NCBI GenBank assembly: GCA_012735315.1
Contig: JAAYHS010000192.1
Span: forward strand, 1 to 64,000
DNA: 64,000 nucleotides
Direction: 5' to 3'
DNA from: Bacillota bacterium
GTDB lineage: Bacteria; Bacillota; UBA4882; UBA8346
Below the pieces are notes generated by a model that was not told the origin of the DNA, did not search any database, and saw nothing but the letters and a program-made list of their open reading frames with translations. Position 1 is the first letter of the stretch. Every line of letters starts with the position of its first letter. Shown one piece after another: positions 8,603-16,922 of this stretch. A program made the translations under genes and the position numbers.

Positions 8603-9409
8603 CTATTCAGCGGCGATGGTGGTAATGTCTTTGCCGAACCAGGCGGTGGAAATTTCGGCCAGTTTGCCGTCGGCGGCCATTTCTTCCAAAGTTTGCTCGA
8701 TTTTATCCTTTAGTTTTTGGTCTTTTTTACGGAATCCGATTCCATATTCTTCGTGCGCCAACTCTTGATCAAGCACTTGATACTGTTTCTGTTTATTTTG
8801 GATATAGAAACGGGCGACTATTTCGTCCATCAAGACAACGTCGATGCCGCCTTTTTCCAAATCCATCAAGGCGGTCATGTTATCATCGAATTCAACCACT
8901 TCCTGAAGATCGGCTTTAAAGTCGGGAGCGCTGTTCAAAGCGTCCGCGGCGCTGGAACCGGCTTGCAGCCCCAGCTTTTTGCCTTTGAGATCCGCCAAGG
9001 TTTTGAAGGGGGCGCCGGAGTTAACGATTAAAACTTGACGGTTATTCATGTAAGGTTCAGTGAAAAGCACATTTTTTTTGCGTTCCTCGGTAATGGTGAA
9101 CCCGTTCCAAATACAATCGATATTGCCGGAATTCAACTCTTGCTCTTTGGCGTCCCAATTGATCGGTTGCAATTTTAATTCCACGCCTAAGCGAGAACAG
9201 ACTTCCTTGGCGAGGTCCACGTCGAAGCCGACAATTGCGCCGTTTTCATCCCGGAAACCCATCGGAGGGAAACTGTCGTCCAATCCCATTATAAATTGGC
9301 CTTTTTCCTCAACTTTTTCCCAAGAATCATCTTTGCCCGATTCACCGCAGCCGGTAATTAAGAAGGCGGTCAAACCGAGGATTAAAAAGGCAAACGTCAA
9401 TTTTTTCAA
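8603..9409 (-). CDS. Amino-acid ABC transporter substrate-binding lipoprotein
   Basis: Family 3 extracellular solute-binding protein, 268 residues. The N-terminus is a lipoprotein signal (hydrophobic stretch ending in LITGC, lipid on Cys21). The pattern GLDDSFPPMGF...VGFDVDLAKEV near residues 42-70 is the ligand-binding signature of polar amino-acid binding proteins; the exact ligand cannot be read. The start is TTG 9409, with GGAGG 9 bases upstream; the ATG at 9414 runs into a stop. It is the first gene of the operon, so its promoter must lie in 9410-9600. Confidence 0.9.
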   Translation of the reverse strand: MKKLTFAFLILGLTAFLITGCGESGKDDSWEKVEEKGQFIMGLDDSFPPMGFRDENGAIVGFDVDLAKEVCSRLGVELKLQPINWDAKEQELNSGNIDCIWNGFTITEERKKNVLFTEPYMNNRQVLIVNSGAPFKTLADLKGKKLGLQAGSSAADALNSAPDFKADLQEVVEFDDNMTALMDLEKGGIDVVLMDEIVARFYIQNKQKQYQVLDQELAHEEYGIGFRKKDQKLKDKIEQTLEEMAADGKLAEISTAWFGKDITTIAAE

Positions 9410-9706
9410 GGCATGATTCCTCCCTTATTATTCGTTGCATAACTAAATATATTACCTTACTAATTTGTCACATAGTCATTTTACTTTAAAACTTTAGTTT
9501 AGTAAAGGCGAATCTTTAAAGGCGCCGTCCAATATTGCCGGTTGTTTTCGGATGGCGCGATTAAAATAGTGGAAAATATCATTCAGGGCGCATTAATAAG
9601 CAAAGGAACTTATGTCCGTCTTTGCAGGCGGGAAGTCAAGCAGGGTTGACTTTAGACAACTTTTTCAAAAAGAAGCTTAGGCATGGTAATATTTTTAGCA
9701 AGATCG

Positions 9707-9961
9707 TCAATCCAACTTTTTAATTTCTTCCAAACAAGCCGGACAAACGTATTTCCCTCTAATATTGATAAGTCCTTCGCTATTGCGGCAAAATAAACAG
9801 TTAAAATGGTATTTCTTGAGGATGATATTTTTGGCTTCCTCGTCCACGAAGATTTCAAGCGGATCGCGTTTTTCAATACCCATCAACGAACGTAATTCCG
9901 ATGGTAAAACCACTCGGCCTAATTGATCAACTTCCCTGACTATTCCCGCGGATTTTTTCAT
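9707..9961 (-). CDS. AbrB/SpoVT-type transcriptional regulator with C-terminal zinc-finger-like tail
   Basis: The first 50 residues are a swapped-hairpin AbrB DNA-binding domain (GIVREVDQLGRVVLPSELR...DPLEIFVD). The last 30 residues carry CLFC...CPAC, a four-Cys set that looks able to bind zinc; plain AbrB ends differently. Such transition-state regulators control sporulation, stress and motility genes in Firmicutes. ATG 9961 is used: AAGGAGAGG precedes it, and residues encoded before it in the longer frame are not family-like. Length 84. Confidence 0.85.
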   Translation of the reverse strand: MKKSAGIVREVDQLGRVVLPSELRSLMGIEKRDPLEIFVDEEAKNIILKKYHFNCLFCRNSEGLINIRGKYVCPACLEEIKKLD

Positions 9962-10137
9962 CTTTAATCCTCTCCTTCTAATAATAATCCAATTATACCA
10001 TTTTCTATTGAAAATACCAAACCAGTAATGTAATAAATTGGCGTTTTTCATAAATATTTTCGGTGATTACGATCCGATTTCGCCGCGGTTCATTTTCGAC
10101 CGCTTCGTTGATAAACGGAAACGAAGCATAGCAACTG

Positions 10138-10171
10138 ACAAAAAACGGGATGAAGCCAAACCATCCCGTTT
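10138..10171 (-). terminator. Rho-independent terminator of hsp20 gene
   Basis: AAACGGGATG (10143-10152) pairs with CATCCCGTTT (10162-10171); on the minus strand the stem runs into six T residues. It lies 28 bases past the Hsp20 stop. Confidence 0.85.
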
Positions 10172-10198
10172 CAGTTAATTTTATTGAAGCTGTTTTTA

Positions 10199-10654
10199 CT
10201 ACTGCTTGAAATCGCCGTCGCTCTCAATCTTGGGTTTAAAACCGCGTCTGGCTGTGGTTCGCGCTTTCGGAACCCGCAACTCGAGAACGCCGTTTTTATA
10301 TTTGGCTACCGTCTGATCGGATTTAACCTCGGCCGGTAGGGGAACGGTACGATAGAAGCTGCCGTAGCGGCGCTCCGTAATGTGGTAACCTTTTCCTTCG
10401 CGGACTTCGTCGCGTTTGGTTTCGCCTTTGAGAATAATTAGATTTTCATCGACGGTAATATCCAGATCCTCCTGTTTAACCCCGGGAAGATCCGCGTGGA
10501 GAATGAATTCATTATCGGTTTCCCGGAGGTCGATTGAAGGACCGAAATTAGCGGCGTGAAAAAGATCGTGAAAACCGCGCGGCATTAATTGATTAAAGAA
10601 ACGGTCGTTGAAAAAGTCGTTGTTGAACGGACTCAACCAATGTTTATGTTCCAT
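10199..10654 (-). CDS. Hsp20/alpha-crystallin small heat-shock protein
   Basis: ATP-independent holdase chaperone of 151 residues. The alpha-crystallin domain spans about residues 40-135; the family hallmarks are the core IDLRETDNEFILHADLPG, GVLELRVPK (the A-x-x-x-n-GvL motif is YKNGVLELRVPK). The N-terminal arm is rich in Phe and Asn, as in other family members that form oligomers. Start ATG 10654 follows AAGGAGG with a 7-base spacer; a TTG two codons earlier is less likely. Single-gene unit with its own terminator. No CIRCE operator is visible upstream. Confidence 0.92.
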   Translation of the reverse strand: MEHKHWLSPFNNDFFNDRFFNQLMPRGFHDLFHAANFGPSIDLRETDNEFILHADLPGVKQEDLDITVDENLIILKGETKRDEVREGKGYHITERRYGSFYRTVPLPAEVKSDQTVAKYKNGVLELRVPKARTTARRGFKPKIESDGDFKQ

Positions 10655-10965
10655 CCCCAATCCTCCTTAATAAATAACATGTTAGTATAGTTTTCCCGCT
10701 AATCATTATATTTACTCAAAAACTGATTAGCATCAATCGAATGACCGGACCGGGAATAGGAAGGGGAGTTTAGTACTGAAAAAATTAAGATAAAAAATAG
10801 AAAGAATTCGCTTCATTGACGCCTTTCAATCCGGACATTACAGCGGTTGCGGATAAGACCGAAGGTTGTTTTCCAATATTAGAAAATCCGAATTCCGAAA
10901 TATTAACTTATTAATCATAAATACGGGAAATTTCCAAAAATATTTCCAAATATTTTTGTTATTTA

Positions 10966-10994
10966 TTGCAACATAATACCAAAAGTGATAATAT
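10966..10994 (+). promoter_or_regulatory. Predicted sigma-A promoter of lacI-type gene
   Basis: TTGCAA (10966-10971), 17 bases, TAATAT (10989-10994), 54 bases before the gene start. The preceding 300 bases, back to the hsp20 start, hold no gene. Confidence 0.5.
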
Positions 10995-11010
10995 AATGTT
11001 AAAGTTGAAA

Positions 11011-11030
11011 AAACGTATTTTTAAACGTTT
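11011..11030 (+). promoter_or_regulatory. Possible autoregulatory operator
   Basis: AAACGT-N8-ACGTTT forms an inverted repeat just downstream of the predicted transcription start and before the LacI-family gene. The right half extends to a perfect AAACGTTT. LacI-type proteins bind palindromes centred on CG and often repress themselves; the assignment is inferred. Confidence 0.35.
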
Positions 11031-11047
11031 TGTCTAGGAGTTGTCAA

Positions 11048-12076
11048 ATGGGAAAAATTCCAAAACGGGCTACTATCCGTGATATCGCCAAATTGGCGCA
11101 GACATCCGTAGCAACGGTGTCCTGGGTTTTAAACGGCGATTCCCGAAAGTACGTCAGCGATGCGTTAAGAGAACGCGTGCTTGAAGCGGCTAAAGCCCTT
11201 AACTATCAACCCAATTTGTTAGCCCAACGTCTCAAGGGTAAATCCCGAAAGTTGCTGGCCGTAATCGTCCCCCAACTCGAAAATATTGTTTTCAACCGGA
11301 TCGTTATCGGGGCTGAGAAACACGCGAGCGCGCGCGGGTATAAGCTCCTGATTTGCAGCACCGACGACAATTCTCAAAAAGAGATTGAACTTATTAACCA
11401 ATTGCTTGCCAGTTGGGTGGATGGTTTTTTAATCGCTCCATCCTTGGACGGCGCTAATTCCGTTGATTTAATCGCTCGTTCGGGAACTCCATTGGTATTA
11501 TTGGACCGGTTGGTTCAAGGCGATTATGATGCCGTGACCACGGATAATATTGACGCGGCCTATACCGGCGCCAAATATCTTATGGAACATGGGCATCGCC
11601 GGATCGCTTATATCGGCTGGGATATTGGCTTAAATACCATTTTGGACCGGTACAAAGGTTTTTTGAAAGCAGTAGACGAGTTCAAGCTCTCCGACCGGGA
11701 GATCATTATTCGGAAATGCCCTCGCCTGGCTGAAGCCGGGTATAAACTGGCCGTTGAAATACTGGATGAATTTCAACCCACCGCCTTTTTTGTCGACCAA
11801 CATAATATCGCCGAGGGTGTGGTCCAGGCTTTACGGGACCGAAAAATCAGAATTCCCGAGGATGTTTCGGTATTAATCTATGGCGATCCGAGTTGGGCTA
11901 AGCTTAACGTGCCGGAGTTCACCTGTATCCATATTCCGGATATCGAGATCGGGGCTGAGGGCGCCAAGAAATTAATCGATGACTTGGAAGGTAAAGACAA
12001 AGCCATCCGCACCATTTTCCTAAAGGCTAATTTACTTGAACGGGGTTCGGTGGCTCAATCTCCGGTAAAAGGATGA
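11048..12076 (+). CDS. LacI-family transcriptional regulator
   Basis: The N-terminal helix-turn-helix and hinge are clear: ATIRDIAKLAQTSVATVSWVLN...RVLEAAKALNYQPNLLAQ (residues about 9-60). A periplasmic-binding-protein-like sugar domain fills the rest, with PLVLLDR and YGDPSWAK as typical strands. It should bind a sugar or derivative and repress or activate a catabolic gene; the gene that follows, a Gfo/Idh oxidoreductase, is the obvious target. ATG 11048 has AGGAG 8 bases upstream; an in-frame TTG at 11030 has none. 342 residues. Confidence 0.9.
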   Translation: MGKIPKRATIRDIAKLAQTSVATVSWVLNGDSRKYVSDALRERVLEAAKALNYQPNLLAQRLKGKSRKLLAVIVPQLENIVFNRIVIGAEKHASARGYKLLICSTDDNSQKEIELINQLLASWVDGFLIAPSLDGANSVDLIARSGTPLVLLDRLVQGDYDAVTTDNIDAAYTGAKYLMEHGHRRIAYIGWDIGLNTILDRYKGFLKAVDEFKLSDREIIIRKCPRLAEAGYKLAVEILDEFQPTAFFVDQHNIAEGVVQALRDRKIRIPEDVSVLIYGDPSWAKLNVPEFTCIHIPDIEIGAEGAKKLIDDLEGKDKAIRTIFLKANLLERGSVAQSPVKG

Positions 12077-12144
12077 TTAATGAGTGTCCGGTAGCTATTT
12101 TTTTATATTTCGCAATACGGTTCGAAAGTTAAAGGAGGATTTAT

Positions 12145-13182
12145 ATGGAGCCTCTGGGGGTAGCTGTAGTCGGATGCGGCCAGATAGCCAAGGTTCATTT
12201 AACCGCGCTTCGTGAAATTCCCGAAGCCCGGCTTCGCGGAGTTTGGAGCAGGAATCCCGAGACTACCGAAAGATACGCGGCGGAGCATGGGGTAAAAAGG
12301 TACGAAAGTTTCGAGTCCGTCTGTAAGGACCCGGAAATCAGGGTAATCATTTTATGCACGCCTCCGGGGTTCCATGTTGACTATGGATTGCAAGCTGCCG
12401 CCGCCGGAAAAGATTTAATCGTCGAAAAACCGCTCGATATCAATTATCAAAAAGCTGAAAAACTGGTTAAGACTTATCGTCAAAAAGGCCTAAAATTGGC
12501 GGTTATTTTTCAAAATCGTTACACTAAGGCCGCCCGTCGGGTTAAAAGCGCTTTGGATCAAGGCTTACTCGGGAAGCTGATTCTAGGCGACGCTTATGTG
12601 AAGTGGTTTCGCTCCCCGGAATACTATGCCGGCGCGGCTTGGAGAGGAACTTGGGAAGTTGAGGGCGGCGGTTCGTTAATTAATCAAGCGATTCACAGTA
12701 TTGACCTCCTGCAATGGTTTATGGGGGAAGTCAAGTGTGTTTCGGGAATGGTTCAAATCGCCAGACACCGGATTCAAACCGAGGATCTGGGCGTAGCGAT
12801 TCTGCAATTTCAAAACGGCGCCTTGGGCGTAATTGAAAGCTCAACCGCTATCACCCCCGGTTTTAAAGAACGGATCGAGATTCACGGTGAAAAAGGCAGC
12901 ATAATTTTAGAGCGCGGCCGGATCAAAGAATGGAAAGTCGAGGGTTGCAATGAGGCTGATTATGTCCATGTTGCCCCGAATGAAGATGGGGATGTTAATT
13001 CGCCCGCGATTCCCGGCATCAATCACCAAACCCAATTGCGGGAGATTTTTACCAGCATTCAAAATGGTAAAGATCCCGAAGTAACCGGCGAAGAAGGACT
13101 TAAATCCTTGAAAATCGTATTGGGGATTTATCAATCATCAAAGCAACGCCGAATAATAGATTTGGATAATGATTTTTGTTAA
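12145..13182 (+). CDS. Gfo/Idh/MocA-family sugar oxidoreductase
   Basis: NAD(P)-dependent dehydrogenase of 345 residues acting on a sugar, inositol or derivative. VAVVGCGQIAKVHLTAL is the N-terminal Rossmann motif and VEKPLDINYQKAEKL the family EKP motif (about residues 93-108); the GGGSLINQAIHSIDLLQW segment supplies the catalytic-site His in the C-terminal domain. RBS AAAGGAGG precedes ATG 12145. It follows the LacI-type regulator by 68 bases and ends in a strong terminator, suggesting a two-gene regulated unit. The specific substrate cannot be told. Confidence 0.88.
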   Translation: MEPLGVAVVGCGQIAKVHLTALREIPEARLRGVWSRNPETTERYAAEHGVKRYESFESVCKDPEIRVIILCTPPGFHVDYGLQAAAAGKDLIVEKPLDINYQKAEKLVKTYRQKGLKLAVIFQNRYTKAARRVKSALDQGLLGKLILGDAYVKWFRSPEYYAGAAWRGTWEVEGGGSLINQAIHSIDLLQWFMGEVKCVSGMVQIARHRIQTEDLGVAILQFQNGALGVIESSTAITPGFKERIEIHGEKGSIILERGRIKEWKVEGCNEADYVHVAPNEDGDVNSPAIPGINHQTQLREIFTSIQNGKDPEVTGEEGLKSLKIVLGIYQSSKQRRIIDLDNDFC

Positions 13183-13214
13183 TTAATGTGGTAAATCGAA
13201 GGCGCTTCATTGGT

Positions 13215-13242
13215 GAAACGACCCGAAACGGTCGTTTCTTTT
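13215..13242 (+). terminator. Rho-independent terminator
   Basis: GAAACGACC (13215-13223) and GGTCGTTTC (13230-13238) form a 9-bp stem, followed by TTTT. It closes the oxidoreductase unit. Confidence 0.85.
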
Positions 13243-13260
13243 GATTAATGGAGGATAAAA

Positions 13261-13629
13261 ATGGGATCTTTGATTATAATAAGATTAGGTATAATCTCGG
13301 TAAACGAACGGTGGAAACGAAAGATGAAACTAAAAGGTTTAATATGGGTGAGCAGTTTTGCAACCATATTTCTATTTTTACCTTCCTTAGCTTTTAAATT
13401 ATGGGAGTTTTTAACCCAAGCCCCGTGGGCTCAAAAAAGCTGGCTGGTATATTCGGCGACGGGACTGGTTTTGTTGCAGGTTGTAGGAGCGAGGCTGCGC
13501 TTTCGAAAAAAAATAGCGGGGCCGCGTTCTCCGGAATCGTTGCTTTTTTTAGCCAAACAGCGCCTTGTCAAAGGGGAGCTAAGCTTGGAAGAATTCCGGC
13601 AAATCCGGGAAGAAATACTGAAGAATTAA
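13261..13629 (+). CDS. Membrane protein with C-terminal SHOCT-like segment
   Basis: Two hydrophobic segments (about residues 26-48 and 62-80) are followed by a cytoplasmic tail whose last 25 residues (LVKGELSLEEFRQIREEILKN) fit the SHOCT pattern of short C-terminal domains, which are thought to mediate oligomerisation. The start is ATG 13261 with GGAGG 6 bases upstream; an ATG at 13324 would give a more compact 101-residue form but has a poor binding site. Function unknown; it lies before ddl with its own leader. Confidence 0.65.
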   Translation: MGSLIIIRLGIISVNERWKRKMKLKGLIWVSSFATIFLFLPSLAFKLWEFLTQAPWAQKSWLVYSATGLVLLQVVGARLRFRKKIAGPRSPESLLFLAKQRLVKGELSLEEFRQIREEILKN

Positions 13630-13744
13630 GCAAGAGATTTTTAGATTTACGGCAGGAAAGAATCGGATCGAACTAGAATAGCTGTGATAATCGGTAGTTA
13701 TAAGGCATACAGATATAGCGTCTTAATAAAAACGGAGGTTCGGT

Positions 13745-14848
13745 ATGTCTACAGTCAGGGTGGGGCTTATTTACGGCGGCCGTTCGGGAGAACATGAGAT
13801 CTCGGTGTTATCGGCCAATTCGGTGATGTCCGCTATTGATCGTGGCAAATACGACGTCTTTCCGATCGGGATAAGCAAGGAGGGTCGTTGGATTCCGGGA
13901 CTATCGCCCGCCCGGTTGGTTGAGAGTAAGGAGTTGCAGGTCCGTTTTTTGAATGACGTACCCGAAAATGAGAACGCCGATAATCAATTGTCGGTTCTAT
14001 CAAACCAGCGGGGAAACTTATTGGCCGGATTGCGGGAGCGGGTGGACGTGGTTTTCCCGGTCATGCACGGGCCATTTGGCGAAGACGGGACGATTCAAGG
14101 CTTGTTGGAATTGGCCGGTATTCCTTATGTGGGCGGGGGAGTACTCGCTTCAGCCGTGGGGATGGATAAGGTTATAATGAAAATGGTCTTTGAGCGAAAC
14201 GGTTTGCCGGTGGGAGACTATTTGTACTATTTGCGCAAAGATTTAAACGGCGGTATGGGAGCCGTCTTAAATGAAATCGAACGCCGCTTGGGATATCCCT
14301 GCTTCGTCAAGCCGGCTAATCTTGGTTCCAGTGTCGGAATCTCCAAAGCCCATAACCGGGACGAGTTAATCCGGGCGTTACACTACGCGGCCGAATACGA
14401 CCGGAAAATTGTGGTTGAGAAAACCATCCACGGGCGGGAAATCGAATGCGCGGTTTTGGGCAACGATGAACCGATCGCCTCTGTTCCCGGCGAAGTGAAG
14501 CCGTGCGCCGAGTTTTACGATTATGAAGCCAAATATATTTTAAACGACTCGAAGCTGGAGATACCGGCGGTTTTACCCGAAGAAATCACCGCCAGGGTCC
14601 AAGATTTGGCGATTAGGGCCTTTAAGGCCATCGATTGCTCCGGTTTAGGCCGGGTCGACTTCTTCGTTAACGAGGATACGGGCGCGATCTTCGTAAACGA
14701 GATTAATACCATACCGGGGTTCACCAGAATAAGCATGTATCCGAAACTTTGGGAGGCGTCCGGTATCGGTTATACTGAATTAATCGATCGCTTATTAATG
14801 TTGGCGCTGGAAAGATATCAAGATAAAGTCCGCAACCGTATCGGTTAA
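13745..14848 (+). CDS. ddl: D-alanine--D-alanine ligase
   Basis: ATP-grasp enzyme that joins two D-Ala for peptidoglycan precursor synthesis in the cytoplasm. GGRSGEHEISVLSA (about residues 11-24) is the N-terminal family motif; VFPVMHGPFGEDGTIQG binds the first D-Ala; CFVKPANLGSSVGISKA lies in the ATP site; and the metal-binding FVNEINTIPGFT sits near residue 325. Length 367 is normal for Ddl. ATG 13745 is preceded by CGGAGGTT. It seems to be a single-gene unit. Whether it is D-Ala or D-Lac specific cannot be settled by eye. Confidence 0.93.
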   Translation: MSTVRVGLIYGGRSGEHEISVLSANSVMSAIDRGKYDVFPIGISKEGRWIPGLSPARLVESKELQVRFLNDVPENENADNQLSVLSNQRGNLLAGLRERVDVVFPVMHGPFGEDGTIQGLLELAGIPYVGGGVLASAVGMDKVIMKMVFERNGLPVGDYLYYLRKDLNGGMGAVLNEIERRLGYPCFVKPANLGSSVGISKAHNRDELIRALHYAAEYDRKIVVEKTIHGREIECAVLGNDEPIASVPGEVKPCAEFYDYEAKYILNDSKLEIPAVLPEEITARVQDLAIRAFKAIDCSGLGRVDFFVNEDTGAIFVNEINTIPGFTRISMYPKLWEASGIGYTELIDRLLMLALERYQDKVRNRIG

Positions 14849-14870
14849 GAATTACGGGGAATAATTCCCT

Positions 14871-14900
14871 GCGAAAATATTAGCGCCGGCGTTTTTTCGC
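14871..14900 (+). terminator. Possible terminator after ddl
   Basis: GCGAAAA (14871-14877) can pair with TTTTCGC (14894-14900), around an inner GCGCCGGCG stem. The T-run is inside the 3' arm, so strength is uncertain. Confidence 0.4.
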
Positions 14901-14943
14901 ATCCAAGTTGAAAGCGCTGATATTTCGGACAAGCCGCTCCCAA

Positions 14944-14998
14944 TTATCCCTCCGGTTTAAACGGTTCCCTCCGGGAGAGAATAGTACCGGAGGGATAA
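14944..14998 (+). promoter_or_regulatory. 5'-UTR hairpin sequestering the SD of the PHP gene
   Basis: TTATCCCTCCGGT (14944-14956) is a perfect 13-base complement of ACCGGAGGGATAA (14986-14998), which contains the GGAGGG Shine-Dalgarno of the GTG at 15002. A second CCCTCCGGGAG stretch lies in the loop and could offer an alternative pairing. The arrangement would hide the ribosome binding site unless opened. Confidence 0.65.
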
Positions 14999-15001
14999 AG
15001 C

Positions 15002-15751
15002 GTGGTTTGGCATGTTTTCGCCGATTATCATACCCATACGGTATTTTCCCACGGCAGCGGAACTATTTTGGAGAATGCCGAAGCCGCGAAGAAGGCTGGT
15101 TTGGAGGAACTGGGAATCGCCGATCACGGTCCGGCCAACTGGGGGCATATCGCCATCACCAGTTTGGAAGAGTTTGAATTAATTATTGATGAAACGCGGC
15201 GGGTTCAAGAGAAGATCGGCGGCATCAGAATTTTGGCCGGGACTGAGGCCAATATTGTAAGCTACCGGGGGGAACTGGATGTCCCCTTGGAGTTGCAGCG
15301 AAAATTGGACCAAGTGTTGGCCGGTTTTCACGTCACAATTTATCCTAATTCCGTAAAGGATGGGATAAAATTTCTTTCCCATTGGACGTTGGGGAAACTC
15401 AGTAAACAACTGAGGCAAAAAGCCAGAAACGAGAATACGAAAGCGATCGTGGCCGCGGTTTATCAAAATGAAATCGATATCATCACCCACCCGGGTTTGA
15501 ATGTCAGTATCGACACTCCGGAACTGGCAAGAGCCTGTGTTAAATGCGGCGTCGCCTTGGAGATTAATGCCCGGCACGGCGTAAAATCAGTGGAGTTTAT
15601 CCGGGCGGCCGCCCATGAAGGAGTAAAGTTCGCCATCGGGAGCGACGCCCATGCGCCCGAAAACGTAGGGCGGCTGGAAGCGGGAGTAAAGGCGGCTCGC
15701 TTAGCCGGACTTGACCCGGACCAAATCATTAATGTCCGCCTGCAGAAATGA
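15002..15751 (+). CDS. PHP-domain phosphoesterase (YcdX-like)
   Basis: Polymerase-and-histidinol-phosphatase fold, 249 residues, a metal-dependent phosphoesterase. Metal ligands: DYHTHTVFSHGSG (about residues 8-20), IADHGP (about 40), GTEAN (about 80), DIITHPG (about 158), and ASDAHAPENVG-type GSDAHAPEN (about 218). It resembles YcdX/PolX-type stand-alone PHP proteins; the substrate is not evident. GTG 15002 is chosen: GGAGGG lies 8 bases upstream and the reading frame begins shortly before the first metal motif. The upstream hairpin suggests translational control. Confidence 0.85.
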   Translation: MVWHVFADYHTHTVFSHGSGTILENAEAAKKAGLEELGIADHGPANWGHIAITSLEEFELIIDETRRVQEKIGGIRILAGTEANIVSYRGELDVPLELQRKLDQVLAGFHVTIYPNSVKDGIKFLSHWTLGKLSKQLRQKARNENTKAIVAAVYQNEIDIITHPGLNVSIDTPELARACVKCGVALEINARHGVKSVEFIRAAAHEGVKFAIGSDAHAPENVGRLEAGVKAARLAGLDPDQIINVRLQK

Positions 15752-15840
15752 AAATATTGGTTCCCTAAACAGACATTAGCGGTGGTTGATCGCGGAAAAT
15801 TGCTTTATGATGGTTCAGGGATAATTTAATGACGTATTAT

Positions 15841-15869
15841 TTGATTTTTTAATACGACATATTTGTTAT
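15841..15869 (+). promoter_or_regulatory. Possible promoter for rapZ-yvcK
   Basis: TTGATT (15841-15846), 17 bases, TGTTAT (15864-15869), about 160 bases before rapZ. Modest match to sigma-A consensus. Confidence 0.35.
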
Positions 15870-16029
15870 TGAATCACAAACATCAAACGCCGTTCTTTTT
15901 ATTAAGATCGGCGTGAGCAAACGGAATGAGGATCATTCCAACTTTTCGCAACAATGATTGATATGGATTTCGGTTTAATGGCTTGGCTAAACATTGAGGA
16001 GAAGTGTTACTCAAGGAAGAAGGAGAAAA

Positions 16030-16902
16030 ATGGCTGAAAGTATTAGATTCGTAATTATCACCGGTCAATCCGGGGCTGGGAAAACCGAAACGATTAGATG
16101 TTTTGAAGATCTCGGTTATTTCTGCGTCGATAATTTACCGCCGGTATTGATACCGAAATTCGCGGAACTTTGCTCACAATCCGAAGGCCGGTTTAATAGG
16201 ATAGCATTGGTGGTTGATATTAGAGGCGGCAGCTTTTTCGATGATGTGTTTGAAGCCTTGGAAACCTTGGAGCAGAATGGTTTCACTTATGAAATCGTAT
16301 TTTTGGAAGCCCGCGAGGAGGTTTTAATCCGGCGTTTTAAAGAAAGCCGGCGTAAGCATCCCTTGTCGCAGACGGGGGGTATTAGCGACGGTATTGCGGC
16401 GGAAAAGCAAAAACTGGAGCAGATCAGAGGCAAGGCGAGTATGATCATCGATACTTCCGATCTGGACGTCCGCGGTCTCCGGGACCTTATCAACCGAAAT
16501 TATGAAAGTTCCCCGCAACAAGAAAAAATGATGGTTACGGTGGTGTCGTTCGGGTTTAAAAAAGGATTGCCCTTGGATGCCGATCTAATCTTCGATGTCC
16601 GGTTTTTGCCGAATCCTTTTTACGTGGAATCGTTAAAGGAATTGGACGGCAATAACGCCCAAGTGGCTAATTATGTTTTGAAATGGCCCGTAACGGCGCG
16701 TTTTTTAACCAAGCTTTTTGATTTCATTGATTTTTTAGCTCCGCAGTACGCCAAAGAAGGGAAATCCAACTTGATTATCGGCATCGGTTGTACCGGAGGA
16801 CAACACCGCTCGATAACAATCGCCAATAAACTGGGTGATTTTTTGAGAGCCAAAGGTTATCTGGTGGCCGTAAACCACCGGGATATTAAAAATCTGAATT
16901 AA
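16030..16902 (+). CDS. rapZ: RapZ-family nucleotide-binding protein (YvcJ)
   Basis: P-loop protein of 290 residues. GQSGAGKT (about residues 10-17) is Walker A; YFCVDNLPP follows; the C-terminal half holds the conserved GIGCTGGQHRS motif (about residue 255). In enterobacteria RapZ adapts RNase E to sRNAs and senses glucosamine-6-phosphate; in Bacillus the homologue YvcJ is linked to competence. The start is ATG 16030, with GAAGGAG before; the longer frame from 15994 begins with non-family residues. It is followed after 20 bases by yvcK, as in many Firmicutes. Confidence 0.92.
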   Translation: MAESIRFVIITGQSGAGKTETIRCFEDLGYFCVDNLPPVLIPKFAELCSQSEGRFNRIALVVDIRGGSFFDDVFEALETLEQNGFTYEIVFLEAREEVLIRRFKESRRKHPLSQTGGISDGIAAEKQKLEQIRGKASMIIDTSDLDVRGLRDLINRNYESSPQQEKMMVTVVSFGFKKGLPLDADLIFDVRFLPNPFYVESLKELDGNNAQVANYVLKWPVTARFLTKLFDFIDFLAPQYAKEGKSNLIIGIGCTGGQHRSITIANKLGDFLRAKGYLVAVNHRDIKNLN

Positions 16903-16922
16903 GAAAGGAGGACGGACCGGGA

